Assembly: GCF_025420585.1 (NCBI RefSeq)
Contig: NZ_JAOEGB010000018.1
Location: forward strand, 1 to 64,000
Reading direction: 5' to 3'
DNA: 64,000 nucleotides
Source of the DNA: Planotetraspora sp. A-T 1434
GTDB taxonomy: Bacteria > Actinomycetota > Actinomycetes > Streptosporangiales > Streptosporangiaceae
Positions within the stretch are counted from its first letter, which is position 1, and each line of letters starts with the position of its first letter. Positions 25,125-33,331 of the stretch are shown here, in pieces. The notes beneath the pieces were generated by a model. That model worked only from the letters and a program-made list of their open reading frames with translations, was not told the DNA's origin and searched no databases. The position numbers and the translations under genes are program-made.

Positions 25125-26399
25125 TCAGCCGTCGGGGCCGCTCACCGTGCTGGGAAGGTCCCTTCCCAGGCGGGCGAGAGGGGACAGGGCCATGAACAGC
25201 GGAGACAGCGCCAGCATGACGGCGGTCAGCAACAGACTCCTGCGCAGCCCCAGCGCGCCGGCCAGATAGCCGCCGAGAAGAGAACCGAGTGGGGTCAGCC
25301 CCATGCCGGCGAAGTTGATCGTCGCCACGACCCGGGCCTGGATCGGGACGGGCGTGATGGCCTGGCGTACCGTCACGACGGTGACGTCGACCAGTTGGCT
25401 GAAGACGCCGAACAGGAAGTTGACCGCCATGAGCGCGGCAATCGTGACGGCGGAGGATCCGTGCAGCGCGGGGACGCAGAGCATCGCGCCATCGGCGAGC
25501 AACGCGGCGGACACCAGCACGACGCCGTAGCCGTACCGCGCCGGCAGCCTGGCCGATAGCAGCGAACCCACCAGCGCGCCCGGGCCCGTCGCCGCCAGCA
25601 CGAGCCCGACAGCGGCGCCCGGCAGGTGCAGTGTGCGCGGCAGGAAGAGCAGGTAGATGGTCATGAGGGCGGCGAAGGAGAACTGGAAGAGGGCCGAGGA
25701 GATCCCCACAGCGCGCAATGAGGCGTCGCTGACGACGAGGTGAAGACCTTCGTGGATCTGCCGCCAGACGCGCGCCTGCCGTACGGCGGCCCGGGGCATC
25801 GGCTCGGGACGGCGGATCCGCCGGATCGACAGGAAGGACAAGGCGAAGAAGAACGCACTCACCACGATGGCGATAGGTGCGGTGAGGAGCGACACCAGCG
25901 CGCCGCCGATCGCGGGGCCGGTGATCTGTGCGGCGGATCTGCCGCCTTCGAGCGCGCTGTTGCCCTGGGCGAGCCGGCCGCGTTCCACCAGTCGTACGAG
26001 GGAGGTCTGGTAGGCCACGTCGAAGTACACGGTGAGAGCACCGACAAGGAAGGCCACCAGGACAATCAGCGGAATGTCGAGCATGTCGAGGAGGTAGACG
26101 ACGGGCACGACGGCCAGCACCACGGTCCGGCCGAAGTCGGCCACCACCATCACCGTGCGGGAGCGCCGGCGGTCCACCCAGGCGCCGGCGAAGAGTGAGA
26201 GCAGCAGGATCGGCGCCTGCTGGACGGCGCGGAGGGCGCCGATCTGCTGGGTGTCGGCGCTGAGCGCGACCACGGCGATGAGCGGCAGGATGACCTGGCC
26301 GGCCTGGGCCCCCAGTTGGGAGGCGGTCTGGCCGATCCAGAGCCTGCGGAAGTCACCGTCCCGCCACAGGCTCGGCGCAGGTGAGACGGATGCCTTCAT
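25125..26399 (-). CDS. MFS exporter (12 TMS)
   Basis: This 424-residue major facilitator protein starts MKASVSPAPSLWRDGDFRRLWIG, a beginning typical of the MFS_3/enterobactin-exporter-like group that continues QTASQLGAQ. It has the loop 2-3 basic motif WVDRRRSRTVM and about 12 hydrophobic segments. The in-frame ATG at 26567 adds 56 residues without similarity, so 26399 is preferred. Function as a drug or siderophore exporter is inferred from the family. It has no partner gene next to it. Confidence 0.85.
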   Translation of the reverse strand: MKASVSPAPSLWRDGDFRRLWIGQTASQLGAQAGQVILPLIAVVALSADTQQIGALRAVQQAPILLLSLFAGAWVDRRRSRTVMVVADFGRTVVLAVVPVVYLLDMLDIPLIVLVAFLVGALTVYFDVAYQTSLVRLVERGRLAQGNSALEGGRSAAQITGPAIGGALVSLLTAPIAIVVSAFFFALSFLSIRRIRRPEPMPRAAVRQARVWRQIHEGLHLVVSDASLRAVGISSALFQFSFAALMTIYLLFLPRTLHLPGAAVGLVLAATGPGALVGSLLSARLPARYGYGVVLVSAALLADGAMLCVPALHGSSAVTIAALMAVNFLFGVFSQLVDVTVVTVRQAITPVPIQARVVATINFAGMGLTPLGSLLGGYLAGALGLRRSLLLTAVMLALSPLFMALSPLARLGRDLPSTVSGPDG

Positions 26400-26992
26400 C
26401 GACGGCCTCGCACTGACGGGCGCGCGAGCACGGCAGGAGAAACGAACGGCACAGGGGTCCTTGAGTCGCTGAGAACGGTGCCCGTCCCGCAGGATCAGGG
26501 CAGGGGAAGGTGTGCTGTGCCGCAGTTCGGATGCAGCACGCGGTGACAGGTCAGGAGTGACCTGCAACGTCAGCGCGTGCTCGGTTGGCCGGGCATCTCA
26601 GCTCCTCGTAAGGATCATTCGCCGTTCGGAGCCTAGCCGCCGACCATCGTGTCTCGTTGAGCCTGGAGTTAGGTTTCTCGCCGGGACGTTGACTGCCAGT
26701 GGCGACGTAGCTGCCCGACTCGAGGTTCGCGCGGAGATTTCAAGCTCCTCGGTGATCCACTTGATCACGGGTCCCACTTGTGACTCCAGGTGTGGGCGTT
26801 CCAGATACAGGTGGGCGCGACAGTGCGGATCAGCTCGTCGAAGAAGCGATCCCGGCCCCGATCGTCCACGGCGATTGATCGCCAGTGTGGTGTTGCGATC
26901 AGTCACACTAGGGCAATGATCTGCGGGTATTCGGATGCGAAGACTGGTTGCGGTGAAAGCATCGAGGTGCAACAGCCCGCAAGGGAGCCGTC
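26400..26992. other. Intergenic with probable IS left end
   Basis: No intact gene. AGTGTG (26884-26889) and CACACT (26903-26908) are inverted and precede the transposase scrap at 26993, so they may belong to the terminal region of an IS21-type element. A minus-strand stretch reading RDRFFDELIRTVAPT then IWNAHTW (about 26790-26870) may be part of a gene I do not recognise. Confidence 0.3.
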
Positions 26993-27055
26993 GTGCCTTG
27001 CAGGTCGAAGATCGAGCTGTACGCGGCCATCCGCCTGGTTCTCGCGCTGGCATAG
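26993..27055 (+). pseudogene. IS21-type transposase N-terminal scrap
   Basis: GTG at 26993 with AAGGGAG upstream starts PCRSKIELYAAIR, as in IS21-type transposases (MP.RSKIELYAAIRRD.RAG). It breaks into unrelated residues and a stop after 20 codons. Confidence 0.5.
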
Positions 27056-27120
27056 CCGGCCTTCAGCCCGCCACACATTCATCGGCTGACATGATCCATG
27101 CCGAAGCGGACTGAGTTAGG

Positions 27121-27921
27121 GTGACCCGCGTGACCCTACGTGAGGTGGCCGCCGGCCGGTTTTCACGCCTGGTCGCACGTGCCCGGTCAGCCGCACTTGC
27201 CGGGAGGATGGGTGGGCGCCCCGCACCACTCGTCGAAGCGGCAGGTCTGCTGCTCGTGATCCTTCTCTTCTCGCGGCTTCATGCCGCAGTCGGGAGAGAC
27301 GTCGCAGCCGCCACCGCCAACGCTCTGGCCCTGCAATCCATAGAACGGGCCCTCCACCTGGACATCGCACTGAGGGCGAACCAGTGGCTGACCGAGCATC
27401 CAGCCCTCATCCAGCCGGCGGTGTACTACTACCGCCTGTACTACCTCGCGATCATCGGTGTGCTGGTGTGGGTCTTCGTCCGGCACGCCGATGTCTACAT
27501 CAAAGTCCGCCGGACCCTCGTCGCGATGGCCGTCCTCGTGCTGCCCGTTTACTGGGCGCTGCCCATGTCGCCCCCACGGTTCGCCCTACCGGGCGTCGTC
27601 GACATCATTGCCGAGCACGACATCCTGGGCGGCCATGCCTCACGAGAGATCCAGAACGGCCAGAACCTGTCGGCGATGCCCAGCATGCACGTGGGGTGGT
27701 CGTTGTGGTGCGCGTATGCCGTATGGTATGCGCTGCGGGCCTCCCATCCGCGACTGGCGTTGCTGTCCTGGATCTTTCCGCTGGGCATGGCGGCAGTCGT
27801 GCTCATCACGGGGAACCACTACGTGCTCGACATCGCCGGAAGCGCTGTGTTGCTGGTCTTCTCCATCGCTGTCGTATCAGCGTGGGGCCACCTCGCCGAG
27901 CGCCGACCTGCTCGGGATTGA
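27121..27921 (+). CDS. PAP2-superfamily membrane protein (inositol phosphorylceramide synthase-like)
   Basis: This 266-residue protein has about six membrane segments. C-terminal motifs are AMPSMHVGWSLW (the SxxxH element) and ITGNHYVLDIAGS (HxxxD), the catalytic His/Asp pattern of the PAP2 family. The loop YYYRLYYLAIIGVLVWVFVR fits the Aur1/inositol phosphorylceramide synthase-like branch found in actinobacteria, which transfers phospho-head groups between lipids. The start is a GTG at 27121 or 27130, with no clear ribosome site. It is not in an operon. Confidence 0.8.
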   Translation: MTRVTLREVAAGRFSRLVARARSAALAGRMGGRPAPLVEAAGLLLVILLFSRLHAAVGRDVAAATANALALQSIERALHLDIALRANQWLTEHPALIQPAVYYYRLYYLAIIGVLVWVFVRHADVYIKVRRTLVAMAVLVLPVYWALPMSPPRFALPGVVDIIAEHDILGGHASREIQNGQNLSAMPSMHVGWSLWCAYAVWYALRASHPRLALLSWIFPLGMAAVVLITGNHYVLDIAGSAVLLVFSIAVVSAWGHLAERRPARD

Positions 27922-28209
27922 GCGCCTGCGGACAGTCACAGGGAAACCGCTGCCGCCCGGGCGCGGGCGGAGTGTGACACAGAATTTGCATCATCTGGGT
28001 CTGCGGCCGTCCTCCGCCCCAGCTTGCCCTCCAGCGCTTCGGAGGTGACTCGGCAACGTTCCTTGTTCGTGCTGTGAGTGGATGGCGGCCAGGTGCTGAA
28101 GAGTGGAGCGTCCAGCCGGTCCCGTGCGGGTCGAGGGCGGCGGTAGCGGTCTTGAGCAGATACACGCCCGTGGGTCGCCGTCTGGATCTTCTCCTCAAAC
28201 CGTGAACGG
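27922..28209. other. Intergenic, no feature recognised
   Basis: Between the PAP2 gene and the convergent gntR gene I see no conserved frame and no strong terminator. Confidence 0.45.
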
Positions 28210-28956
28210 TCAGCGCTGGGAGACCCAGTGCAGCGACAGGTCCGTGGTCTTGCGCTCGGCCCTGATCTCCATCCACTCGCCGAGGATCGTGGCGTGGTCG
28301 ATGACGACCAGGGCGCCCTGGTCGTCATAGGTCGCCCGTTCGCTGACGAAGACCGGGCTGCCCGCCGGGTGCTGCAGCCGCGCCGCGACCAGGGCGGTGA
28401 GCAGGGCCGGCCTGACCCGTTCAGTCGCCCGGTGCACTCGCGCGCCGACGTCGGCGAGCGCGGTGTACAGCGGGGTCTCGGCGAAATCGGTCCCCTTGAT
28501 CGCCGAGGCGTGCGGCTCGACGATCCAGGAGATCTGGTGGACGGCGGGCCGGCCCAGCAGATGCCGTACGCGTGCCAGCCGGAGGGCCCGGCGGCCGGTC
28601 GGCGCGTCGCCCACCAGCCGGGTGAGCGAGCGCGGGGCCTGCCGGATCACGGCCGACAGCACCTCGGTCCGCAGGGGGTAACCCTGCCTGCGTAGGTCGT
28701 CGCCGAGACTGCGCAGCGTGTCGAGGGGGTACTCCGCACTGGCCGGCGTCACATAAGTGCCGCGGCCGGCCCGCTGGACGATCAGACCCTCGCCGCTGAG
28801 GACCTGCAACGCCTGCCGCAGCGTCATCATCGTCACGCCGTAGAAGGCGCTGAGCTCACGCTGCGCGGGCAACGCCTCGCCCGCGCGGTAGTGGCCCGAC
28901 CTGATCTTGTGGGTCAGGTCGTCCGCGATGGCGCGGTAGCGGGGCGTACTGCTCAT
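28210..28956 (-). CDS. GntR/HutC-type regulator of the trpBA operon
   Basis: This 248-residue regulator has an N-terminal GntR winged helix (YRAIADDLTHKIRSGHYRAG, ELSAFYGVTMMTLRQALQVL, VQRAGRGTYVTP) and a C-terminal UTRA ligand domain with LGRPAVHQISWIV and VFVSERATYDDQGALVVIDH. Its ATG overlaps the trpA stop in ATGA, so it is the third gene of the operon and probably represses it through the palindrome at 30972-30987. The UTRA ligand could be tryptophan, indole or an intermediate; not known. Confidence 0.88.
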   Translation of the reverse strand: MSSTPRYRAIADDLTHKIRSGHYRAGEALPAQRELSAFYGVTMMTLRQALQVLSGEGLIVQRAGRGTYVTPASAEYPLDTLRSLGDDLRRQGYPLRTEVLSAVIRQAPRSLTRLVGDAPTGRRALRLARVRHLLGRPAVHQISWIVEPHASAIKGTDFAETPLYTALADVGARVHRATERVRPALLTALVAARLQHPAGSPVFVSERATYDDQGALVVIDHATILGEWMEIRAERKTTDLSLHWVSQR

Positions 28957-29738
28957 CTGGCTCCATGGTCGAGTGCGCGTCGAATGCTCGCCACATAGTC
29001 TCCCAGCTCGCGTGGCCGGGCGCCGTCGAGGAGCTTGCGCATCAGCGCCGAAGCCACCACGACGCCGTCCGCATGACCCGCCAGCTCGGCGGCCTGCGCC
29101 GGGTTGGAGACCCCGAAACCGAACAGGACCGGCCGGTCGGTGAGTCCCTTGAGCTCGCGGCCGAGCCGGACGGCCTGCTCGGGAATCTCGCCGCGCTCGC
29201 CGGTGGTGCCCATGCGGGTCAGGGCGTAGACGAAGCCCCGGCTGCGCTCGGTGATCTCGCGCAGTCTGGCCCGGGAGGAGGACGGGGCGGCGAGCAGCAC
29301 GAGATCCAGGCCCTCGGCCGCCGCGGCGTCCGCCAGCTCTCCGACCTCCTCCAGGGGCGAGTCGGGCACGATCAGCCCCCGCAGCCCGCTCGCGGTGAGC
29401 GCCGCACAGAACTCCGCGGTGCTCTGCTGCACCACCAGATTGCTGTAGGTCATCGCGATGAGCGGCACGTCGACGTCGAGCGTCGCGACCTCCTCGAGGA
29501 TCCCCTTGACCGTGGTCCCGGCCGCGATCGCCCGGTCGGAGGCCTCCTGGATCGTGACGCCGTCCAGCATGGGATCGGAGAAGGGGAAGCCCAGCTCGAC
29601 GGCGTCGGCTCCGGCGTCAGCGTAGGCGTGGACGATGTCCGTCCACCCGGGGGTGACCCCGGCGGTGACATAGGGCACCAGCAGGAGACGCCCCGTGTCA
29701 CGGCGTGCGATCAGGAATTCTTCCAGGGATTCGGTCAC
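28953..29738 (-). CDS. trpA: Tryptophan synthase alpha chain
   Basis: This 261-residue TrpA has the catalytic E48 in AVELGFPFSDP and D59 in MLDGVTIQEAS, the TYSNLV block and the C-terminal phosphate site GFGVSNPAQAAELAGHADGVVVASAL. Its start is the GTG at 29738, which overlaps the trpB stop as GTGA and has AAGGAG upstream. It cleaves indole-3-glycerol phosphate to indole for TrpB. It is part of a three-gene unit without trpC, trpE or trpD, so this may be a second copy for a special indole need. Confidence 0.93.
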   Translation of the reverse strand: MTESLEEFLIARRDTGRLLLVPYVTAGVTPGWTDIVHAYADAGADAVELGFPFSDPMLDGVTIQEASDRAIAAGTTVKGILEEVATLDVDVPLIAMTYSNLVVQQSTAEFCAALTASGLRGLIVPDSPLEEVGELADAAAAEGLDLVLLAAPSSSRARLREITERSRGFVYALTRMGTTGERGEIPEQAVRLGRELKGLTDRPVLFGFGVSNPAQAAELAGHADGVVVASALMRKLLDGARPRELGDYVASIRRALDHGAR

Positions 29739-30952
29739 AGCAGCTCCTTGATGGAGGCGATGTCCTTGTCTCCCCTCCCGGAGAGAGTCAGCATCACGGT
29801 CGACCCCGGCGCGATCTCGCCGGACTTGGCGGCCCGGATCACCCAGGCCACGGCGTGCGAGGACTCCAGCGCGGCCAGGATCCCCTCGGTGCGGGCCAGG
29901 CACAGCAGCGCCTGGACGACCTCTTCGTCGTTCACGGTCTCGTAGCGGGCGCGCCCCCCGTCGCGTAGATGGGCGTGCTCGGGGCCGATCCCCGGATAGT
30001 CGAGGCCGGCCGCGACCGAATGGGCCTCCGTCACCTGCCCGTCCTCGTCCTGGAGGACCAGCGAGCGGAAGCCGTGCAGCACCCCGACCCTGCCGAAGGT
30101 CGCCGCCGCGCCGCCCTCGGCCTCGACCCCGATGAGCCGGGCAGTGGTGTCGACGAAGCCGGCGAACGTGCCCGCGGCGTTGGAGCCGCCGCCGACGCAG
30201 GCGACCACGTAGTCGGGCACACCGACGGGGAGTTCGGCGGCGCACTGGGCGCGGGCCTCCTCACCGATCACCCGCTGGAACTCGCGCACCATCCACGGAT
30301 AGGGATGCGGGCCCATCACCGACCCGATGCAGTAGTAGGAGTTGTCCACCGACGACACCCAGTGCCGCATCGCCTCGTTGCAGGCGTCCTTGAGGGTGCG
30401 GCTCCCGGTCGTGACCGGCACGACCTCCGCGCCCAGCACGTTCATCCGCAGAACGTTGAGCTCCTGCCGTTCGATGTCGCGCTCGCCCATGAACACGGTC
30501 GCCTTAAGGCCCAGGAGCGCCGCGGCGGTGGCCGTTGCGACGCCGTGCTGGCCCGCGCCGGTCTCGGCCAGCAGCCGTTCCTTGCCCATCCGGTGAGCGA
30601 GCAGCGCCTGGCCGATCACATTGTTGATCTTGTGTGAGCCGGTGTGCGCGAGATCCTCGCGTTTGAGGAACAGGGTGATGCCGAGCTCATGGGAGAGCCG
30701 CCAGGCGGGGGTCAACGGAGTGGGGCGGCCGGCGTAGACCGCGAGCAGGGTGTCGAGCCTGCTGCGGAACTCGGGGTCGCTCCAGGCCTCACGGAACGCC
30801 GCCTCGATCTCGTGGCAGGCCGGGATCAGCGACTCCGGCACGTGCCGCCCGCCGTAGGTTCCGAACCGGCCGGTGGCGCCGGGGTCGTTCATCGCGCGGG
30901 TGGCGGCCGGCACCGTGACGCCCTGCCGACGGGACCAGGACATCTCGCCCAT
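29735..30952 (-). CDS. trpB: Tryptophan synthase beta chain
   Basis: This 405-residue TrpB has the PLP lysine K108 in EDLAHTGSHKINN, GAGQHGVATATAAALLGL, the phosphate loop CVGGGSNAAGTFAGF and LTLSGRGDKD. It is of the TrpB1 type that pairs with TrpA. I choose the ATG at 30952 (GAGAG upstream, directly after the palindromic operator); an ATG at 30943 is possible. The frame extends further without family similarity. It makes tryptophan from indole and serine. Carrying its own regulator behind trpA distinguishes it from the main trp cluster. Confidence 0.93.
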   Translation of the reverse strand: MGEMSWSRRQGVTVPAATRAMNDPGATGRFGTYGGRHVPESLIPACHEIEAAFREAWSDPEFRSRLDTLLAVYAGRPTPLTPAWRLSHELGITLFLKREDLAHTGSHKINNVIGQALLAHRMGKERLLAETGAGQHGVATATAAALLGLKATVFMGERDIERQELNVLRMNVLGAEVVPVTTGSRTLKDACNEAMRHWVSSVDNSYYCIGSVMGPHPYPWMVREFQRVIGEEARAQCAAELPVGVPDYVVACVGGGSNAAGTFAGFVDTTARLIGVEAEGGAAATFGRVGVLHGFRSLVLQDEDGQVTEAHSVAAGLDYPGIGPEHAHLRDGGRARYETVNDEEVVQALLCLARTEGILAALESSHAVAWVIRAAKSGEIAPGSTVMLTLSGRGDKDIASIKELL

Positions 30953-30971
30953 GATCGTCTTCTCTCTCTCG

Positions 30972-30987
30972 ACTGTTCTAGAACAGT
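30972..30987. promoter_or_regulatory. Perfect palindromic operator upstream of trpB
   Basis: ACTGTTCTAGAACAGT is a perfect 16-base palindrome 20 bases before the trpB start, where a bound protein would block transcription. The co-transcribed GntR/HutC protein is the natural candidate. Confidence 0.7.
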
Positions 30988-31054
30988 AGCCCAGGGCGCC
31001 GGTCGGCAAGCCCCGGATCCCGGGGCCCGGTAGCAATCGCGGAAATCCAACGAA

Positions 31055-31212
31055 CCCGGGTCTGCAGGAACAGTCGGCCGAACGGGTCGTTTCAGTCGTA
31101 GACAGAGCCGCCCAGCCCGAACAGGACACCGCGACCGGACAGTCCGGTCAGGATGTCGTTGGCCTCGGCCATGTTGGCGGGCGAACCGGTCGAACTTGGT
31201 GACCGTGAACAC
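31055..31212 (-). pseudogene. Serine recombinase (resolvase) fragment
   Basis: Three frames in order read FTVTKFDRFAR, NMAEANDILTGLSGRGVLFG and GGSVYD, then after an in-frame stop NDPFGRLFLQT. This matches the catalytic domain of resolvases (V.K.DRLARN..DA..I...L..RGV.........D...P.GRL.L). A TGG-to-TGA change and a frameshift inactivate it. It could be the tnpR that belonged to the Tn3 debris. Confidence 0.7.
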
Positions 31213-31227
31213 CGACCGGTCCCAGAC

Positions 31228-31430
31228 GGCGGCGAGGTGACCTGGCCGGGCCGCCTCATCGACGCCCTGCTGGCCGCGGCGCGCGGCGACATCCGGAAGG
31301 CGGCCGACACCGCCCGCGACATGGACGCCTGGGCCGCGCCGGGCTCATCGGCGCCTACGCCTGCCACATCCGCAGCCTCGCCGCCCTCGGCCAGGCCGAC
31401 TTCGAGACAACCGGATCAACCTTCTCTGTG
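31228..31430 (+). pseudogene. LuxR-type regulator fragment
   Basis: VTWPGRLIDALLAAARGDIR, KAADTARDMDAWAA and then, after a frameshift, GLIGAYACHIRSLAALGQAD resemble the TPR-like middle part of large LuxR/AAA regulators of actinomycetes. Neither the ATPase nor the DNA-binding end is present. Confidence 0.4.
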
Positions 31431-31522
31431 CCATCCGGAGAAGGCCGGTCAGCTGCGGCGCATTGTTGCCGTTTCGGCACGCATGGTTGGCACGGAGCGC
31501 CTGGTGCGGCCACGATGCACAC

Positions 31523-32143
31523 ATGAGGCTGACTACGATGACGCAGATCACCGTGGACGGTGTGATGCAGGGCAACGGTCACGCGACTCCCGAGGAACTG
31601 GCGAGCGGGTTCACGCGGGACGGCTGGGCGCTCGGGGCATTCGCCGATGACACTGGCGAGATGATCACCAGGACCTATCAGCGGGCGGATGCGTTCCTGT
31701 TCGGGCGGCGCACGTACGAGATGTTCGCCGAGACCTGGGGCACCCGGCCGGAGATGCAGGCGCACCCCATCGGGGTCGCGCTCAACGGGGCGCAGAAGTA
31801 CGTCGCATCCAACAGTCTCGAGAAGCCGTCGTGGGGACCCGCCACGCTGCTGTCCGGGGATGCGACCGCGGCGATCAGGGAACTGAAGGAATCGTCATCG
31901 GGCGAGATCCAGGTACACGGGAGCGCAACCCTGATCCGCTCGCTGCTCGCCGCCGGCCTCGTCGACGAACTGACGCTGCTGGTCGTCCCCGTGCTTCTCG
32001 GACAGGGCATGCGGCTGTTTCCTGACGATGGGCCCGCCGCCGCGCTCGAGGTCATCAGCTCCTATACCGACGCAAGGGGCGCCGGCGTGCACGTGTACCG
32101 GCCGGCCGGACAACCGGAGTTCCACCCGGCGCGGCCGACGTAG
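31523..32143 (+). CDS. Dihydrofolate reductase-family (RibD C-terminal-like) protein
   Basis: This 206-residue protein starts MRLTTMTQITVDGVMQGNG and has the family motifs ADAFLFGRRTYEMFAETWG, VHGSATLIRSLLAAGLVDEL and VLLGQGMRLFPD. It belongs to the single-domain RibD_C/DHFR-like proteins, NADPH reductases of unknown substrate that are abundant in actinomycetes. ATG 31523 is preferred over 31538; the ribosome site is weak. Its end abuts the Tn3 fragment on the other strand. Confidence 0.85.
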   Translation: MRLTTMTQITVDGVMQGNGHATPEELASGFTRDGWALGAFADDTGEMITRTYQRADAFLFGRRTYEMFAETWGTRPEMQAHPIGVALNGAQKYVASNSLEKPSWGPATLLSGDATAAIRELKESSSGEIQVHGSATLIRSLLAAGLVDELTLLVVPVLLGQGMRLFPDDGPAAALEVISSYTDARGAGVHVYRPAGQPEFHPARPT

Positions 32144-32310
32144 ACCGACCGGCGGCGTCCCCGCGCGATCGGCCCGCGCTGCCGGTCCTCCACCAGCTCG
32201 ACCGGGCAGACCTCCACGGCCAGCCACTCGGCCAGCACCTTCTCGTCCGCGACAGTCGACGGCCGGAACCCCAGAGCCTCGCGGATCTGCTTGCGGTGGT
32301 ACTCGGCAGT
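32110..32310 (-). pseudogene. Tn3-family transposase internal fragment
   Basis: The frame reads AEYHRKQIREALGFRPSTVA, DEKVLAEWLAVEVCPVEL, VEDRQRGPIARGRR. This matches the part of DUF4158-type Tn3 transposases that follows the N-terminal block (HR.QIREALGFR..TVADE..L..WLA.EVCP.EL....R...LARCR). It is fused directly to the end of the tyrosine recombinase relic. In an intact protein this piece would follow shortly after the piece at 447-690. Confidence 0.65.
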
Positions 32311-33110
32311 CCGGCCGGCATGGGCGAGCGCACTGTGGCGCAGCTTTGTGCAGCGTGTCCACGGCCCACCGGTCAGCTCAGCGGTGGCCTGCTCGAACAG
32401 CTCGGCGGCGCGGCGGTAGGACAGCCGGGCCCGGCAGGAGCCGGGGTCGACGTCGGCCGGCGGCAACGCAACGCGGGCGCGCCGGTCGGTGAGGAACACC
32501 GGGCCGGTGCGGCGCCCGTCCAGCAGGCGGGGCAGCAGCCGGGCGGTGGGCGTTTGCCAGACGATGACGTCGACCGCGCCACCCTTACGCCACACCTTGG
32601 CACGGCGGTTGCGCTGGTCGAGGTCGGCGATGTCGAGGGCCAGGACCTCCTGAGCCCGCGCCGCGCTTTCGTAGAGCAGCCGAAAAAGGTGCGCTCGCGC
32701 AAGACCAGGTTCCGCCGAGTGAGCAGGGCCTCGATCTGGACGCGGTCCAGGGCCCTGGTGCGGTCAGGGGTACGTGCCCGCCTGCGGATGCGGCGCAGCG
32801 GGTCACCGCTCAGCCAGTCCTGATCGCGCCACCAGGAGAGGCTGAGCGCAGCGCGTCCAGACGGGCGTTGAAGGTGCCTGCGGCCGCCTGGCCCCAGCGG
32901 GTCGGCGCCGGCCTCGCCTTCCAGGTGCATCAGCGGCGCCTGCTCGCCGAACTCGCCGAACTCGCCGACGAGCTCGCGCAGCGCGATCGCGTACGCCTTG
33001 GCCATGTTGTGGTTGCCGATCGTGGCCAGGAGCGCCTCGATGGCCGCGCCGAGAGCGGGCGCGCCCGGGCGGGGGATGCAGGGTCCACCCGAACGGGGGA
33101 CGGCCGGCAC
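32310..33110 (-). pseudogene. Tyrosine recombinase, frameshifted
   Basis: Parts in order are AKAYAIALRELVGEFGE, WWRDQDWLSGDPLRRIRRRA, TPDRTRALDRVQIEALLTRR, then in a second frame ARAQEVLALDIADLD, KGGAVDVIVWQTPTARLLP, LLDGRRTGPVFLTDRRARVA, RLSYRRAAELFEQATAEL and KLRHSALAHA. This is the actinobacterial integrase family that usually sits beside a KfrA-like gene. It has at least two frameshifts and lacks the C-terminal part with the catalytic tyrosine, replaced by Tn3 sequence. A lox-like inverted repeat lies upstream of its start. Confidence 0.75.
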
Positions 33111-33223
33111 GCCGACCGGGGTGGGACGGATCCTCAGATGACGCCAACTTCGGTGAGACGCACGTCAGTTCTCGTGAGAACAGGACACCAAGATCGTGCG
33201 CCTGCGGCACGCGGCCTGTACAG

Positions 33224-33257
33224 ATAACTTGCGAGAATTAGCAATCTCCCAAGTTAT
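33224..33257. repeat. lox-like recombination site (13-8-13)
   Basis: ATAACTTGCGAGA (33224-33236) and TCTCCCAAGTTAT (33245-33257) are inverted 13-base arms with one mismatch, around the 8-base spacer ATTAGCAA. One more outer base pair (G, C) extends it. Arm length, spacer length and the outer ATAACTT are exactly those of loxP. It lies between the divergent tyrosine recombinase relic and the KfrA-like gene, where a target of that recombinase family would be expected. Confidence 0.65.
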
Positions 33258-33331
33258 CCGTCGTCTCAGCTGCGCAACGGATCGCTGTTTTCAGATTTCT
33301 ATTTCCAGAAATCCAGAAAATCGCTACGATC

